NCBI GenBank assembly: GCA_013821425.1
Contig: JACDGV010000012.1
Span: 1-64,000 of the forward strand
DNA length: 64,000 nt
Direction: 5' to 3'
DNA from: Nitrosospira sp.
GTDB taxonomy: Bacteria; Pseudomonadota; Gammaproteobacteria; Burkholderiales; Nitrosomonadaceae
Below are positions 43,656-54,277 of the stretch, one piece after another. A model generated the notes under the pieces. That model saw nothing but the letters and a program-made list of their open reading frames with translations. It made no database searches and had not been told where the DNA came from. The first letter of the stretch is position 1. The number at the start of each line of letters is the position of its first letter. A program made the position numbers and the translations under genes.

Positions 43656-44462
43656 TTATACACTTGACGCCTTGTCCGGTACGAAATGACGCGCGCTTCC
43701 AGCGGCAAATTCGCTTATGCCGCACTGGTATAGCGTCTCGAGATCGTTACGGTTGAGTACCTCCTCGGTGCGGCCGGCAATCGTGCGGCCGTTCTCGAAC
43801 AGCATCAGGACATGGTCGCAGAAACGGCTTGCCCAGCCAATGTCGTGGAGTACCATCACGACCGCTTTACCTTGTCTTGCCAATTCGTTAAACAGTGTCA
43901 TGGCACTGAACTGGTGGCGCAGATCCAGGTGTTGCAGAGGTTCATCCAGGAGAAAGCATTGCGGCGACTGGGCCAGTAACAGTGCGATACGCGCGCGCTG
44001 GCGCTCGCCGCCAGAAAGAGTCGCGAGCGGACGACGGGCGAGACTTGCCAATTCCATGCGCTCGATGGCCCGGGCCGCCATTTCATGGTCAACGGCTTGC
44101 CAGCCAGACATGTATTTCGCGTGGGGGTATCGCCCCAGTAATACATACTCATGCACGTCGCCCCAGAATTCACCGGGTTCTTCCTGCAACAGAATACCGA
44201 GATGGCGTGCAATTTCCCGCCGCGTCCAGGTTTGCGCTGCCTTTCCCGCCACCATTACCGATGGCGCCGGGTTCCTGTCCGGCCGATGCAGGCCGCCTAG
44301 CGCGTGTAGCAGAGTAGTCTTGCCGCAACCGTTTTGACCGAGTACGGCCCAGCATTCTCCCGGATTTATGGCCAGGCTCAAATCCTGGCACAGCACTTTG
44401 CCGGGGTATTGCAGGGTCAGGTTGCTGATTTCCAGTGGCACTATGCGGCGATCCGTTTGCAT
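43656..44462 (-). CDS. orphan ABC transporter ATP-binding protein (FecE/BtuD type)
   Basis: A 268-residue ATPase of the iron-siderophore/cobalamin importer family. Walker A is VLGQNGCGKTTLLHAL. The Q loop is LGILLQEEPGEFWG, the signature LATLSGGERQRARIA and Walker B CFLLDEPLQHLD, with VVMVLHDIGWASRF carrying the switch His. No permease or binding protein lies beside it, so its partners must be elsewhere or lost. It starts 31 bases from the pcnB start-proximal gene order and precedes nothing obvious. Substrate is unknown; metal-chelate or B12 uptake is the family guess. Confidence 0.85.
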   Translation of the reverse strand: MQTDRRIVPLEISNLTLQYPGKVLCQDLSLAINPGECWAVLGQNGCGKTTLLHALGGLHRPDRNPAPSVMVAGKAAQTWTRREIARHLGILLQEEPGEFWGDVHEYVLLGRYPHAKYMSGWQAVDHEMAARAIERMELASLARRPLATLSGGERQRARIALLLAQSPQCFLLDEPLQHLDLRHQFSAMTLFNELARQGKAVVMVLHDIGWASRFCDHVLMLFENGRTIAGRTEEVLNRNDLETLYQCGISEFAAGSARHFVPDKASSV

Positions 44463-44508
44463 GTCTCGGACCTGATTTTAGATGGAGAACGCGATAACTG
44501 ATGTATTG

Positions 44509-46614
44509 TCATACCCGCAGGTATTCACTTTTCCTCCCAAGCCAGCGCTGAACATGCTTTCGGGCCGCGGTTGGGTGGTCGCGCATTAATTCCGTCGCGG
44601 CAACGCGGGCGGCATTAAGCAGGTCCTCGTCCTGCTCCAGATCGGCAAACCGAAGCATGGGTACGCCGCTCTGGCGCTCGCCCAGAAACTCGCCCGGCCC
44701 GCGAAGACGTAAATCATGACGCGCTATCTCAAAGCCATCAGTTTGCTCGAAAATAATCTTGAGTCTCTCTTGCGCCGTCGTGGACAAGGGTTTCCGGTAC
44801 ATCAATATGCATATGCCGCCTGCGTCCCCGCGACCTATGCGGCCTCGTAGCTGATGCAATTGCGCCAGCCCCATGCGCTCTGCGTGTTCAACGACCATTA
44901 GCGAGGCATTGGGCACATCCACACCGACTTCAATTACCGTCGTTGCCACCAGTAGCTGAATCTCGCCTTGGGCGAACGATTTCATCACAGCGGATTTTTC
45001 CTGGGGAGGAAGCCGTCCATGCACTAACCCTATCTTCAAATCAGGAAACGTGGCGCTCAGCGATTCGTAAGTCTCCAGGGCTGTTTTAAGCTGCAAGGCG
45101 TCGGATACCTCAATCAGCGGACACACCCAGTAGGCCTGTGTCCCGCCATCGCAAGCCTCCCGGATGCGGGCGGTGATTTCATCCCGGCGAGTATCTGCAA
45201 TCAGTTTTGTGACTACCGGGGTTCGGCCCGGCGGCAATCCCTCTATTGCCGATACATCCAGATCGGCAAAGTAGCTCATCGAAAGTGTGCGTGGAATGGG
45301 CGTCGCGCTCATCATCAATTGATGCGGGAGATAGCGTGCTCGGGCCCCTTTCCCTCGTAGCGCCAGACGCTGATGCACCCCGAACCGGTGCTGTTCGTCG
45401 ATGATGGCCAGCCCCAACCTGTCGAACTCTACCTGCTCCTGGAACAATGCGTGCGTGCCGACGACAAGCATGGCATTGCCGGAGGCGATATTCGCGAGCA
45501 TGGTTTCCCGTTGCTTTTTTTTTTGATTTCCGGCTAACCAGGCTATCGTCATGCCCAATGGAGCCAACACCGGCTCAAGCCAGGCAGTAAATTTCAGATA
45601 GTGCTGCTCGGCAAGGATTTCTGTCGGGGCCATCAAAGCCGCCTGATAATCGTTTTCAATTGCCTGAAACACAGCCAATGCGGCAACAACGGTCTTGCCG
45701 CTGCCTACGTCTCCCTGCAATAGCCTTTGCATCGGGTGTGCCGTGGAGAGATCGCGGCTGATTTCCGAGAAAGCCTTCTTTTGCGCGCTGGTGAGTTCAA
45801 AAGGCAGCGATTCGAGAAGCGCTTTGGTCAAGCTGTTTTTTGCATCCAGGACCGGCGCGCTGCCTTCGCGGCGCTGCCGGTAATGGAACAGCATGGACAG
45901 TTGCTGGGCCAGCAACTCGTCGAACTTGACCCGCCGCCAGGCGGGGTGGCTACGTTCCTGCAGCAAATTTGCTGGCGCATCTGGTGGCGGCTGATGTAAC
46001 AAAATCAGGCTGTCCTTGAAGCCATGAAGCTGGTAACGCCGTAAAAGGGCATCAGGCAGAGTTTCAGACAAATACCTTTGCTGCTTTTCCTTATTCCCCG
46101 GTTGTCTCAGCAGGTGCTGGACCCATTTTCGTATCGTTTCCGAAGAAAGCCCCGCAGTGGATGGGTATACCGGCGTTAACGCATCCGCCAATGGCTCATC
46201 TTCACTCACAACGCGGCATTTGGGGTGTACCATTTCTACGCCGAAAAAGCCTGTGCGTGCTTCACCCCGCAACCGCACCCGCTTGCCGACCGAATACGCT
46301 TTCAACTGGCTGCCATAGAAATTGAGAAAGCGCATGAATAGCACCCCGGTGCCGTCTTCCACCTGACATACCAGTTGCCTCCGCGGCCGGTACATGACGT
46401 GGCTATCGATAATGATGCCTTCAACCTGCACCGTCTTGTTTTCCGGCACATTGTTGATGGGATAAAGATGTGTTTCGTCTTCGTAGCGCAGCGGCAGATG
46501 CAACAACAGATCGAACTCATCGGCGATGCCTAGCCTGGCGAATTTTTCCTGCACCGTCTTGCTGCCAAGAGGAGCGGAGACACCGGGCGTTGAAGTATAT
46601 CCGGTATTCCCCAT
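44509..46614 (-). CDS. recG: ATP-dependent DNA helicase RecG
   Basis: A 701-residue branch-migrating helicase that rescues stalled forks. After an N-terminal wedge/OB domain (TVQEKFARLGI, LPLRYEDET, VSGxx region near FGVEMVHPKCRVV) come the helicase motifs: LLQGDVGSGKTVVAALA, MAPTEILAEQH, IIDEQHRFGVHQR, MSATPIPRTLS, and the C-terminal LVHGRLPPQEK and QLRGRIGRGD. I start at the ATG at 46612-46614, which overlaps the ridA stop as TAATG; the longer open frame upstream merely runs through ridA in another frame. Confidence 0.96.
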   Translation of the reverse strand: MGNTGYTSTPGVSAPLGSKTVQEKFARLGIADEFDLLLHLPLRYEDETHLYPINNVPENKTVQVEGIIIDSHVMYRPRRQLVCQVEDGTGVLFMRFLNFYGSQLKAYSVGKRVRLRGEARTGFFGVEMVHPKCRVVSEDEPLADALTPVYPSTAGLSSETIRKWVQHLLRQPGNKEKQQRYLSETLPDALLRRYQLHGFKDSLILLHQPPPDAPANLLQERSHPAWRRVKFDELLAQQLSMLFHYRQRREGSAPVLDAKNSLTKALLESLPFELTSAQKKAFSEISRDLSTAHPMQRLLQGDVGSGKTVVAALAVFQAIENDYQAALMAPTEILAEQHYLKFTAWLEPVLAPLGMTIAWLAGNQKKKQRETMLANIASGNAMLVVGTHALFQEQVEFDRLGLAIIDEQHRFGVHQRLALRGKGARARYLPHQLMMSATPIPRTLSMSYFADLDVSAIEGLPPGRTPVVTKLIADTRRDEITARIREACDGGTQAYWVCPLIEVSDALQLKTALETYESLSATFPDLKIGLVHGRLPPQEKSAVMKSFAQGEIQLLVATTVIEVGVDVPNASLMVVEHAERMGLAQLHQLRGRIGRGDAGGICILMYRKPLSTTAQERLKIIFEQTDGFEIARHDLRLRGPGEFLGERQSGVPMLRFADLEQDEDLLNAARVAATELMRDHPTAARKHVQRWLGRKSEYLRV

Positions 46615-47003
46615 TACCCCGGCAATACCACAACCGCATCCATCTCCACGAGCGCCCCCCGCGGTAGCGCTACGACACCTACCGCGGCCCGTGCAGGATA
46701 AGGAGCAACGAAGTAGCCCGCCATGATTTCGTTTACTTTCTGAAAGTTCGCGAGATCGGTCAAATAGACATTCAATTTGACAATATCGCTCAGGTTGCCG
46801 CCGCTGGCAGCTACAACCGCCGTAATATTCAAAAACACCATGTGGATCTGCTGCTCGATTCCGGCCACCATTTCCATGGACACGGGATCCAGCCCTATCT
46901 GGCCGGAAACGTATACTGTTTCTCCACCACTCACGCGTACGCCCTGCGAATAAGTGCCGATGGCTTGAGGTGCTTCGGACGTCTGAATCGTTTTTTTTAT
47001 CAT
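46614..47003 (-). CDS. ridA: RidA family imine/enamine deaminase
   Basis: A 129-residue YjgF/RidA protein that hydrolyses reactive enamines such as 2-aminoacrylate. It begins [20 protein letters not shown] and includes [34 protein letters not shown] and [24 protein letters not shown] with the substrate-binding Arg and Glu (key: PARAAV, EMDAV). Its TAA overlaps the recG ATG. It is divergent from murA. Confidence 0.96.
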   Translation of the reverse strand: MIKKTIQTSEAPQAIGTYSQGVRVSGGETVYVSGQIGLDPVSMEMVAGIEQQIHMVFLNITAVVAASGGNLSDIVKLNVYLTDLANFQKVNEIMAGYFVAPYPARAAVGVVALPRGALVEMDAVVVLPG

Positions 47004-47034
47004 CTGATATCTCCTTCAATTATGAAATCGCCCG

Positions 47035-47056
47035 GACTTGTTCAGGGCTTCCCTAG
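47035..47056 (+). repeat. dispersed 22-base repeat, copy 1
   Basis: GACTTGTTCAGGGCTTCCCT plus AG matches 61896-61917 at 20 of 22 positions. It lies in the ridA-murA divergent region. It could be a remnant end of a mobile element or a shared regulatory motif. Confidence 0.45.
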
Positions 47057-47108
47057 CAAGGGGGCGTTGTTTTCTGGAACTATAAGGGCGTCCTTTACGA
47101 TATGATGA

Positions 47109-48380
<1,272 letters not shown>

Positions 48381-48523
48381 TTGGAGGCAAGTTCCAATCA
48401 AGGTAAAAAAGCGGGAAGTTTATTTGAAACGAAGTACGACGTGAATTGGGAGCTGTTTTCCAAGTCTTTCGCTTACCTGCGACAATTTTGACAAGCTTGC
48501 ATGGCTCGTCCGGGATCCTGGTG

Positions 48524-49486
48524 TTAGGGGAGTGTCCGGGCGAGACGAAATCCGAGGTAGCGCATACGCTTGCTTGTATCAAACCACTTGCAGGCTGAAG
48601 CCCGCATATCCTCCGGTCTGTGATTCCACGAGCCTCCGCAAAACATGCGCCTTGCGCAATTTTCTTTCCAGCAACTATCTGTCCATTGCCATACATTCCC
48701 CATCATATCGTAGAGCCCAAAAGCATTGGGTTTAAAGCTGCCTGCCGGCGCGGTTCGTTTATTATCCCACTCGCTTCCGCAGCCGTCGCAGTTAGCGTTA
48801 TTGCGTCCCGCATCGTCGCCCCAGTAATACTTCGTGGTAGAACCCGCGAGTGCTGCAATTTCCCATTCCTTCGCGGTTGGCAAACGGTAGGCCTTGCCGG
48901 TTTTGTTTGACAGCCATTCGATGTAGGCTTGCGCATCGTTCCAGTTTACATTGATCACAGGTCTGTTGCCGCGGCCCCAGCCGTTATCCGAAGGGTGATA
49001 CCCGCCGCAGCCACCCTCCGCCACGCAGGCATCCCACTCTGCGAAGGTGACGGTGTATTTACCCAGGGCGAACTTATTACCCGGAATAGGTATCAGTTCA
49101 GGGCAATCAGGACACGCGCCGCTATCCGCTTCCTGGCCTTTAACAGCGTTGGGCACCGCGCTTTCGCTTTCGCCAAGCGTCTCTCGTTCATGCTGGGCGG
49201 CAAGCTGGATTTCAGTTCCGGAGGTTCCTGTATGCTCGACGAAGCCTTGGGCTGTGTCAAATTCCGTCCAGCGTTCATTTTCAGATGCTTCGCCGCTGGC
49301 ACCCCTGGCACCCCTGTCGGTCTTCACCGCCAGCCTCATGACTTCCACACATTCAGGGTTCGTCGGCGCCCCTGCGATCGTGGTATTACTCTCGCACCCG
49401 GACGTGTCGCTGGGCGCCAACGCGCCTGCTTCCGCGGATACCAAAAAAATAAAGCCAAGCAGGCAAGTCGAGTAAACGGATTTCAT
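48524..49486 (-). CDS. exported SUMF/FGE-fold protein without the formylglycine-generating cysteines
   Basis: A 320-residue protein starting MKSVYSTCLLGFIFLVSAEAGA, a signal peptide, after GAAGGGAACAC. A low-complexity, Ser/Glu-rich region of about 100 residues is followed by an FGE-sulfatase domain (about residues 128-320): GKYTVTFAEWDACV, PVINVNWNDAQAYIEWL, YRLPTAKEWEIAA, GLYDMMGNVWQWTD, CGGSWNHRPEDMRAS and YLGFRLART. The active-site Cys pair of true formylglycine enzymes is not at its usual place, so it is not likely a sulfatase activator; eight or more other Cys in the domain may form disulfides. Function unknown. Confidence 0.85.
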   Translation of the reverse strand: MKSVYSTCLLGFIFLVSAEAGALAPSDTSGCESNTTIAGAPTNPECVEVMRLAVKTDRGARGASGEASENERWTEFDTAQGFVEHTGTSGTEIQLAAQHERETLGESESAVPNAVKGQEADSGACPDCPELIPIPGNKFALGKYTVTFAEWDACVAEGGCGGYHPSDNGWGRGNRPVINVNWNDAQAYIEWLSNKTGKAYRLPTAKEWEIAALAGSTTKYYWGDDAGRNNANCDGCGSEWDNKRTAPAGSFKPNAFGLYDMMGNVWQWTDSCWKENCARRMFCGGSWNHRPEDMRASACKWFDTSKRMRYLGFRLARTLP

Positions 49487-49748
49487 GTGTTCCCTTCTGA
49501 AAATCGGGCAGGAAATTTTTAACCATCCATCCCGGGACGGATTGACCGAAAAATCACCGCCCGCATCTCGCATGGGCTTTGCCAGACATACCGTACAAGC
49601 TACATGTTAGCCTATGCCAACAAGGATGGCGAGAATCCCGCCTCGTCTTTGGATGGAGAGCCCATCCTGGTGAAAGCGGTGGCAAGTGGCGGTATTTGTC
49701 GCGTAAAGATTCCGATGGGTAAGGTTATTTTACTGCCCAGCCGGGGTA

Positions 49749-50237
49749 TTAACTACCGATCCGTAGCACCATTTCGTCTCCTGACTGGAGAACATCCACC
49801 TTGCGCAAGAAATTTTGCCCAAGCAGCCCGATGTTTCCATGGATACCCACGCCGATACTGAGGCCCTGCAAGGCTATGCCGCCCGCCTCGATGGTTTGCC
49901 CGGGTATAACCTTCCCCATGACCGTACCGCTTGCGGTTATAAAATTAGCCTGCATCCCCTCGCCCAGTCCGGCACGCTGTGCGATGTCGTGACTGATAGA
50001 AACAATGCTGGCGCCCGTGTCCACCATGAAATCGACAGGATAGCCGTTAATTGCGCCGCGGACATAATAATGTCCATCTCTTGATCTCGGAATGACGACT
50101 TCACCACCCGTCAGATCTGCTCTCGCTACGACAATCTCCGGTTTTTGCCAGGCGTCAAGATATACGTAAATTGCGCTGAAGATGGCAATCCATATTGCGA
50201 GAGCGAAAAAATGGCCCCAAGCTGCGCGGCTACTCAT
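49749..50237 (-). CDS. membrane-anchored retropepsin-like aspartic protease
   Basis: A 162-residue protein. An N-terminal hydrophobic helix (about residues 8-26) is followed by a retropepsin domain facing the periplasm: HYYVRGAINGYPVDFMVDTGASIVSIS (key: DTGAS), IPGQTIEAGG and IGLLGQNFLRKVDVL. One catalytic Asp per chain, so it must act as a dimer. It belongs to the clan AA aspartic protease group (TIGR02281-like). Its substrate is unknown. The 260 bases upstream of the SUMF gene and before it hold no clear gene. Confidence 0.88.
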   Translation of the reverse strand: MSSRAAWGHFFALAIWIAIFSAIYVYLDAWQKPEIVVARADLTGGEVVIPRSRDGHYYVRGAINGYPVDFMVDTGASIVSISHDIAQRAGLGEGMQANFITASGTVMGKVIPGQTIEAGGIALQGLSIGVGIHGNIGLLGQNFLRKVDVLQSGDEMVLRIGS

Positions 50238-50396
50238 CGTAATCCGGATCAGGGTTGCAACAAGCCGGCGCGTGCTGCTTGTCGGGCTGGCTGAAGCATG
50301 GCCAGTCTACAAATCCCGCCGGCTGGGGGTCGTCCAGTAACGTTGAAACAGTTCTCGGCATATGCGTGGCGTTTGTTCCGAGTCCTTGAAGCAATA

Positions 50397-52061
50397 TCAC
50401 CGGTTAATCGGCTTGAACCTTATCCGTTTTGGCTTGGCGCCTTCGTCGCCCAACCGCTTCCGCTTGTCGGCTTCATATTCCTGATAATTTCCGCTAAAGA
50501 ATGTCACCTGCGAGTTGCCTTCAAACGCCAGGATATGCGTAGCAATGCGATCGAGAAACCAGCGGTCATGCGAGATGACCAGTACGCACCCGGCAAACTC
50601 GAGCAATGCGTCCTCGAGGGCACGCAGGGTTTCGACATCGAGGTCGTTGGAGGGTTCGTCCAGCAGTAGCACATTACCCCCGGAAATGAGTATTTTTGCA
50701 AGATGAAGCCGTCCGCGCTCACCGCCAGACAGATTGCCGACGATTTTCTGCTGATCGCCGCCCTTGAAGTTGAAACGTCCAAGATAAGCACGCGCGGGCG
50801 TTTCGTATCTGCCCACGGTCAGCATGTCGTGTCCGCCGGAAATGGTATCGAACACGGTTTTACCGTTCTCCAAAGCATCGCGTGACTGGTCCACATGCGC
50901 TATTTTGACGGTTGCGCCTATATCTATTTCACCTGAGTCCGGTTGTTCTTTTCCCGTGATCATGCGAAACAGGGTGGACTTGCCTGCTCCGTTAGGGCCT
51001 ATAATGCCGACGATGGCTCCCGGCGGCACCCTGAAGCTCAAATTATCGATCAGCAGGCGCTCGCCGTAGGCTTTAGAGATACTCTTGAATTCAATCACTT
51101 CATTACCCAGCCTGTCGGCCACGGGAATGAATATCTCCTGCGTTTCGTTACGTTTCTGGTATTCCTGCGAATTAAGCTCTTCAAAGCGGGCAATACGCGC
51201 CTTTGATTTGGTCTGCCGTCCTTTCGGGTTTTGCCGTACCCAGTCAAGCTCTTTTTTCAGCGATTTCTGACGGGCCGATTCAGACGATTCTTCCTGTTTC
51301 AAGCGATTTTCCTTCTGCTCCAGCCATGAGCTGTAGTTACCCTTCCAGGGGATGCCATGACCACGATCAAGCTCCAGGATCCATTCTGCTGCGTTATCGA
51401 GAAAATAGCGGTCATGCGTGACAGCGACGACTGTTCCCGGAAATCGTGTGAGGAATTGTTCCAGCCATTCCACTGACTCGGCATCCAGGTGGTTGGTGGG
51501 TTCGTCCAGTAACAGCATGTCGGGCCTGGAAAGCAGAAGTGTGCACAATGCAACCCGGCGTTTCTCGCCGCCCGAAAGATTCTGGATAACGGCATCCCAT
51601 TCTGGTAAGCGCAGCGCATCGGCGGCGATCTCCATCTGTTGACCGCCATCTCCCCCGCTGGCGGCAAGGATGGCTTCCAGACGAACCTGTTCGGAGGCAA
51701 GCGCATCGAAGTCCGCGTCCGGCTCGGCATAGGCGGCGTATACCTCTTCCAGCCGCCGCTGCGCACCGAGCACTTCGCTTAATCCTTCCTGCACTGCATC
51801 GCGCACGGTCTGGCGGGGCTCGAGCTGCGGTTCCTGCGGGAGATAGCCGATTTTGAGGTTAGGCATTGCCGTAACCTCGCCTTCAATATCCTTGTCCAAT
51901 CCCGCCATGATTTTCAGCACGGCGGATTTGCCGGAACCGTTCAAACCCAGCAACCCTATCTTGGCGCCGGGAAAGAAACTGATGGAAATATCCTTGAGAA
52001 TCGTACGCCTGGGCGGAACAACTTTGCCCACACGATTCATCGTAAGCACGTATTGAGCCAT
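50397..52061 (-). CDS. ettA: energy-dependent translational throttle protein (ABC-F)
   Basis: A 554-residue ABC-F ATPase that binds the ribosomal E site and gates the first elongation steps by energy state. Two ABC domains are seen: Walker A GLLGLNGSGKSAVL and GIIGPNGAGKSTLF, signatures NLSGGEKRRVALCTL and NLSGGERGRLHLAKI, Walker B LLLDEPTNHLDAESVEWL and LLLDEPSNDLDVETLRAL. The inter-domain P-site tRNA motif region (RQNPKGRQTKSKARI) and a basic tail (KRIRFKPINR) match EttA. It starts at the ATG at 52059-52061 (MAQYVLTMNRVGK); upstream codons are not family sequence. Confidence 0.96.
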   Translation of the reverse strand: MAQYVLTMNRVGKVVPPRRTILKDISISFFPGAKIGLLGLNGSGKSAVLKIMAGLDKDIEGEVTAMPNLKIGYLPQEPQLEPRQTVRDAVQEGLSEVLGAQRRLEEVYAAYAEPDADFDALASEQVRLEAILAASGGDGGQQMEIAADALRLPEWDAVIQNLSGGEKRRVALCTLLLSRPDMLLLDEPTNHLDAESVEWLEQFLTRFPGTVVAVTHDRYFLDNAAEWILELDRGHGIPWKGNYSSWLEQKENRLKQEESSESARQKSLKKELDWVRQNPKGRQTKSKARIARFEELNSQEYQKRNETQEIFIPVADRLGNEVIEFKSISKAYGERLLIDNLSFRVPPGAIVGIIGPNGAGKSTLFRMITGKEQPDSGEIDIGATVKIAHVDQSRDALENGKTVFDTISGGHDMLTVGRYETPARAYLGRFNFKGGDQQKIVGNLSGGERGRLHLAKILISGGNVLLLDEPSNDLDVETLRALEDALLEFAGCVLVISHDRWFLDRIATHILAFEGNSQVTFFSGNYQEYEADKRKRLGDEGAKPKRIRFKPINR

Positions 52062-52253
52062 AAGTAATGTCAGGGTAAGAAAACCATTCAAGTTTAACCC
52101 ATGGGATGCTGCGCATGAGAACCTTTGCGAAAAAGTCGTAGGGGTAGGTCCCACAAATTCAACCAGCCAACAGACAACTGCTCTTCTACGAATTCGATTC
52201 CTGACTGCCAGGACGGCTGCGATCTGACAGCTATGAAGCGGTGGAGCGAATCG

Positions 52254-53033
52254 TCAGGAGTCCCCGAGGCTGCTCAAGAGGTGGTCCGGGATATCACATG
52301 CTTTCTTTCCGACCAGTGCGTAATAGAATAACTGACGCCCATCAATGGAGATACGATGCCTGTACCGTTCCAAATGATGAACCTCCAGTGCATCGTTTAC
52401 GAGCAGCGACTTGATCAAGCGGGAGAAACCCGAAGTATCGCTCTCAAGCAGAAATGATTCTTTGATATTGAAGGCAACCCATCCGGACGGCGCAACCAGA
52501 TTGAATGCATTGGCAAAGGCTTTTGCTGGAATATCGCCAAAACCGAGTGCGGCGACACAAGAAAGACAATCGATCCGCCACGCGGCAAGTTCTTGCCGTG
52601 TGGAAGCGTCCAGATTGGAGAAGTCGCAGACATAATACGCATCATATACACCCGGTCTGTCGCGCTCGCAGGCGATATGGGCTTCTTCGGAGATGTCAAC
52701 GCCAATAACGCGAGCTACACCCACCGTATGCAATTGCTCTCCAAACATACCATTTCCAGCTCCCAAATCAAGCACTCGCAACTCTGTCATCTCGACGCGG
52801 TTGTCTCTCAGAACTTTGCCCAGGATATGGGCAACTTTTTGGGGTGAATTGCACCGGAGGCGGTGATAAAAAAGCTGTTCGTACAAGCCGGGGCGCTTGT
52901 AGATTTCGCCATATTCATGAAAACGGAACTTAATGTCCTGTCTGTTTTGGGTGAGGTGGAAAAAGACCTCGTCCTGGCCAAGCTGATGAGATTCGGTGAC
53001 AGGGAACTTGATGTTGTATTGCTGATGTTTCAT
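52254..53033 (-). CDS. class I SAM-dependent methyltransferase
   Basis: A 259-residue methyltransferase starting at the ATG at 53031-53033 behind GGAGGAAAG. Motif I is LRVLDLGAGNGMFGEQL and motif II IGVDISEEAHIACE. ADCDFSNLD-like acidic residues (VCDFSNLDAS) and SGWVAFNIKESFLL complete the Rossmann fold. The N-terminal 80 residues are a charged extension with FHEYGEIYKRPGLYEQLFYH. The substrate cannot be told; it is not a clear match to a named family. A 270-base non-coding gap lies upstream. Confidence 0.85.
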   Translation of the reverse strand: MKHQQYNIKFPVTESHQLGQDEVFFHLTQNRQDIKFRFHEYGEIYKRPGLYEQLFYHRLRCNSPQKVAHILGKVLRDNRVEMTELRVLDLGAGNGMFGEQLHTVGVARVIGVDISEEAHIACERDRPGVYDAYYVCDFSNLDASTRQELAAWRIDCLSCVAALGFGDIPAKAFANAFNLVAPSGWVAFNIKESFLLESDTSGFSRLIKSLLVNDALEVHHLERYRHRISIDGRQLFYYALVGKKACDIPDHLLSSLGDS

Positions 53034-53305
53034 CTTTCCTCCATTGAAAAAAGCCTGTCGACAGGCTGACTGCGGGTTTGCAGGCTGTCCCGGTAGCATC
53101 TGACCTTTGTAGCCTTGTGTGTGATATGCCCCGGGGCGGTGTCATTGACCCGCTCTTTTAAACCTCCGCTTCTGCGCAGGAAACTCGGTTCATGCGAGTC
53201 CTGGTTTCAGCTTAAGCTGACGCACATTGCGGATCAGTTTGAGTTGCTGCTTATCAGGCAACACTAGTGAATATCGGTACAGCAGAATATGCAGGAGGCG
53301 TCGCC

Positions 53306-54034
53306 TTAGCGCGGTTCAGTGGATTTAGCGCGAGCGAGCCGCTCGGCATTATCTTTGGTATCGTAGATGTTGATCGCCGGCTTATCCTTTGCCGCCTTTT
53401 CCATGTGCGCCCGGATTGCGGCCGCCAATTCGTTGTTGCGCTTCACCGCCGGGCGCGCTTCCATGCTCTCGAACCAGCACATGAAATTCGGGAAAGAAGA
53501 TTCCTCGATGCCGAGATCGGCGTGACCCTTGCACCATGGATAAGTGGCGATATCCGCAATGGTATATTCGTCGCCAGCAAGCCATTTACATTCGCTCAGC
53601 CGATTGTCCAGCACCCGGTAAAGACGCGCCGACTCGTTATTATACCGGTCCTTGGCGTATTGATTGTCTCTGACCTGCTGGTTGAAGTGGTTTGCCTGGC
53701 CGAACATGGGGCCGATATGCGCTACCTGGAAAAACAGCCACTGTAGCGAGTCATAGCGCTTGCGCGCATCCATCGGCAGAAAGCGTCCGGACTTTTCGGC
53801 GAGATAAACGAGGATCGCGCCAGATTCCATCATTGTGTATAGCCCGCCGTCAGGCCCCTCCGTATCCACGATCGCGGGAATCTTGTTATTGGGGTTGAGT
53901 TTCAAGTGCTGCGGCTGGAACTGCTCGCCGACTCCGATGTTAACATCGATATGCTTCCATTCGATTCCGATTTCTTCAAGCATGATCATGACCTTCTGAC
54001 CGTTAGGCGTTGGGGTTGAATGCAATTCAATCAT
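53306..54034 (-). CDS. glutathione S-transferase, YfcG/YghU-like
   Basis: A 242-residue GST. The N-terminal thioredoxin fold carries LHSTPTPNGQKVMIMLEE, with the Thr-Asn active-site residues of the nu class (TPNG), and LNPNNKIPAIVD with the cis-Pro. GAILVYLAEKSGRF binds glutathione. The C-terminal helical domain has WLAGDEYTIADIATYPWC. Nu-class enzymes act on organic hydroperoxides and disulfides. It is divergent from djlA with about 240 bases between. Confidence 0.9.
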   Translation of the reverse strand: MIELHSTPTPNGQKVMIMLEEIGIEWKHIDVNIGVGEQFQPQHLKLNPNNKIPAIVDTEGPDGGLYTMMESGAILVYLAEKSGRFLPMDARKRYDSLQWLFFQVAHIGPMFGQANHFNQQVRDNQYAKDRYNNESARLYRVLDNRLSECKWLAGDEYTIADIATYPWCKGHADLGIEESSFPNFMCWFESMEARPAVKRNNELAAAIRAHMEKAAKDKPAINIYDTKDNAERLARAKSTEPR

Positions 54035-54277
54035 GGTTCCTCCTCTGTGTTGTATGCAAGGCTCGGGGTCTTGCGCTGCTTTAACGGACCTTCATCCTGT
54101 TTTCATGCGTCTTCGAGAAGACGCATCACGCAAAGGTAACCCATCGCGCTCCCTCGCCGCGAAGCGAGCCGAGCTCGGTTTGAAGGGGTTTCCTGATATT
54201 ATCGTGCCTGAACGTCGAGACCCCGCCGGTAGTGGTCTCATGCTCGTCATATTTCATATTCATCGCAGGAATTTCGC

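Noticed and set aside
44509-47019. 836-codon reading of recG
   Set aside because: The first 135 codons run through ridA in another frame; RecG family sequence starts at the ATG at 46614.
49604-49861. Plus-strand 85-codon ORF upstream of the retropepsin-like gene end
   Set aside because: It runs into the 3' end of the protease gene in antisense and shows no domain or ribosome site.
52110-52150. GAGAACCTTTGCGAAAAAG upstream of ettA, similar to IS5-type ends
   Set aside because: It needs an inserted base to match, has no partner repeat or transposase nearby, and could be chance.
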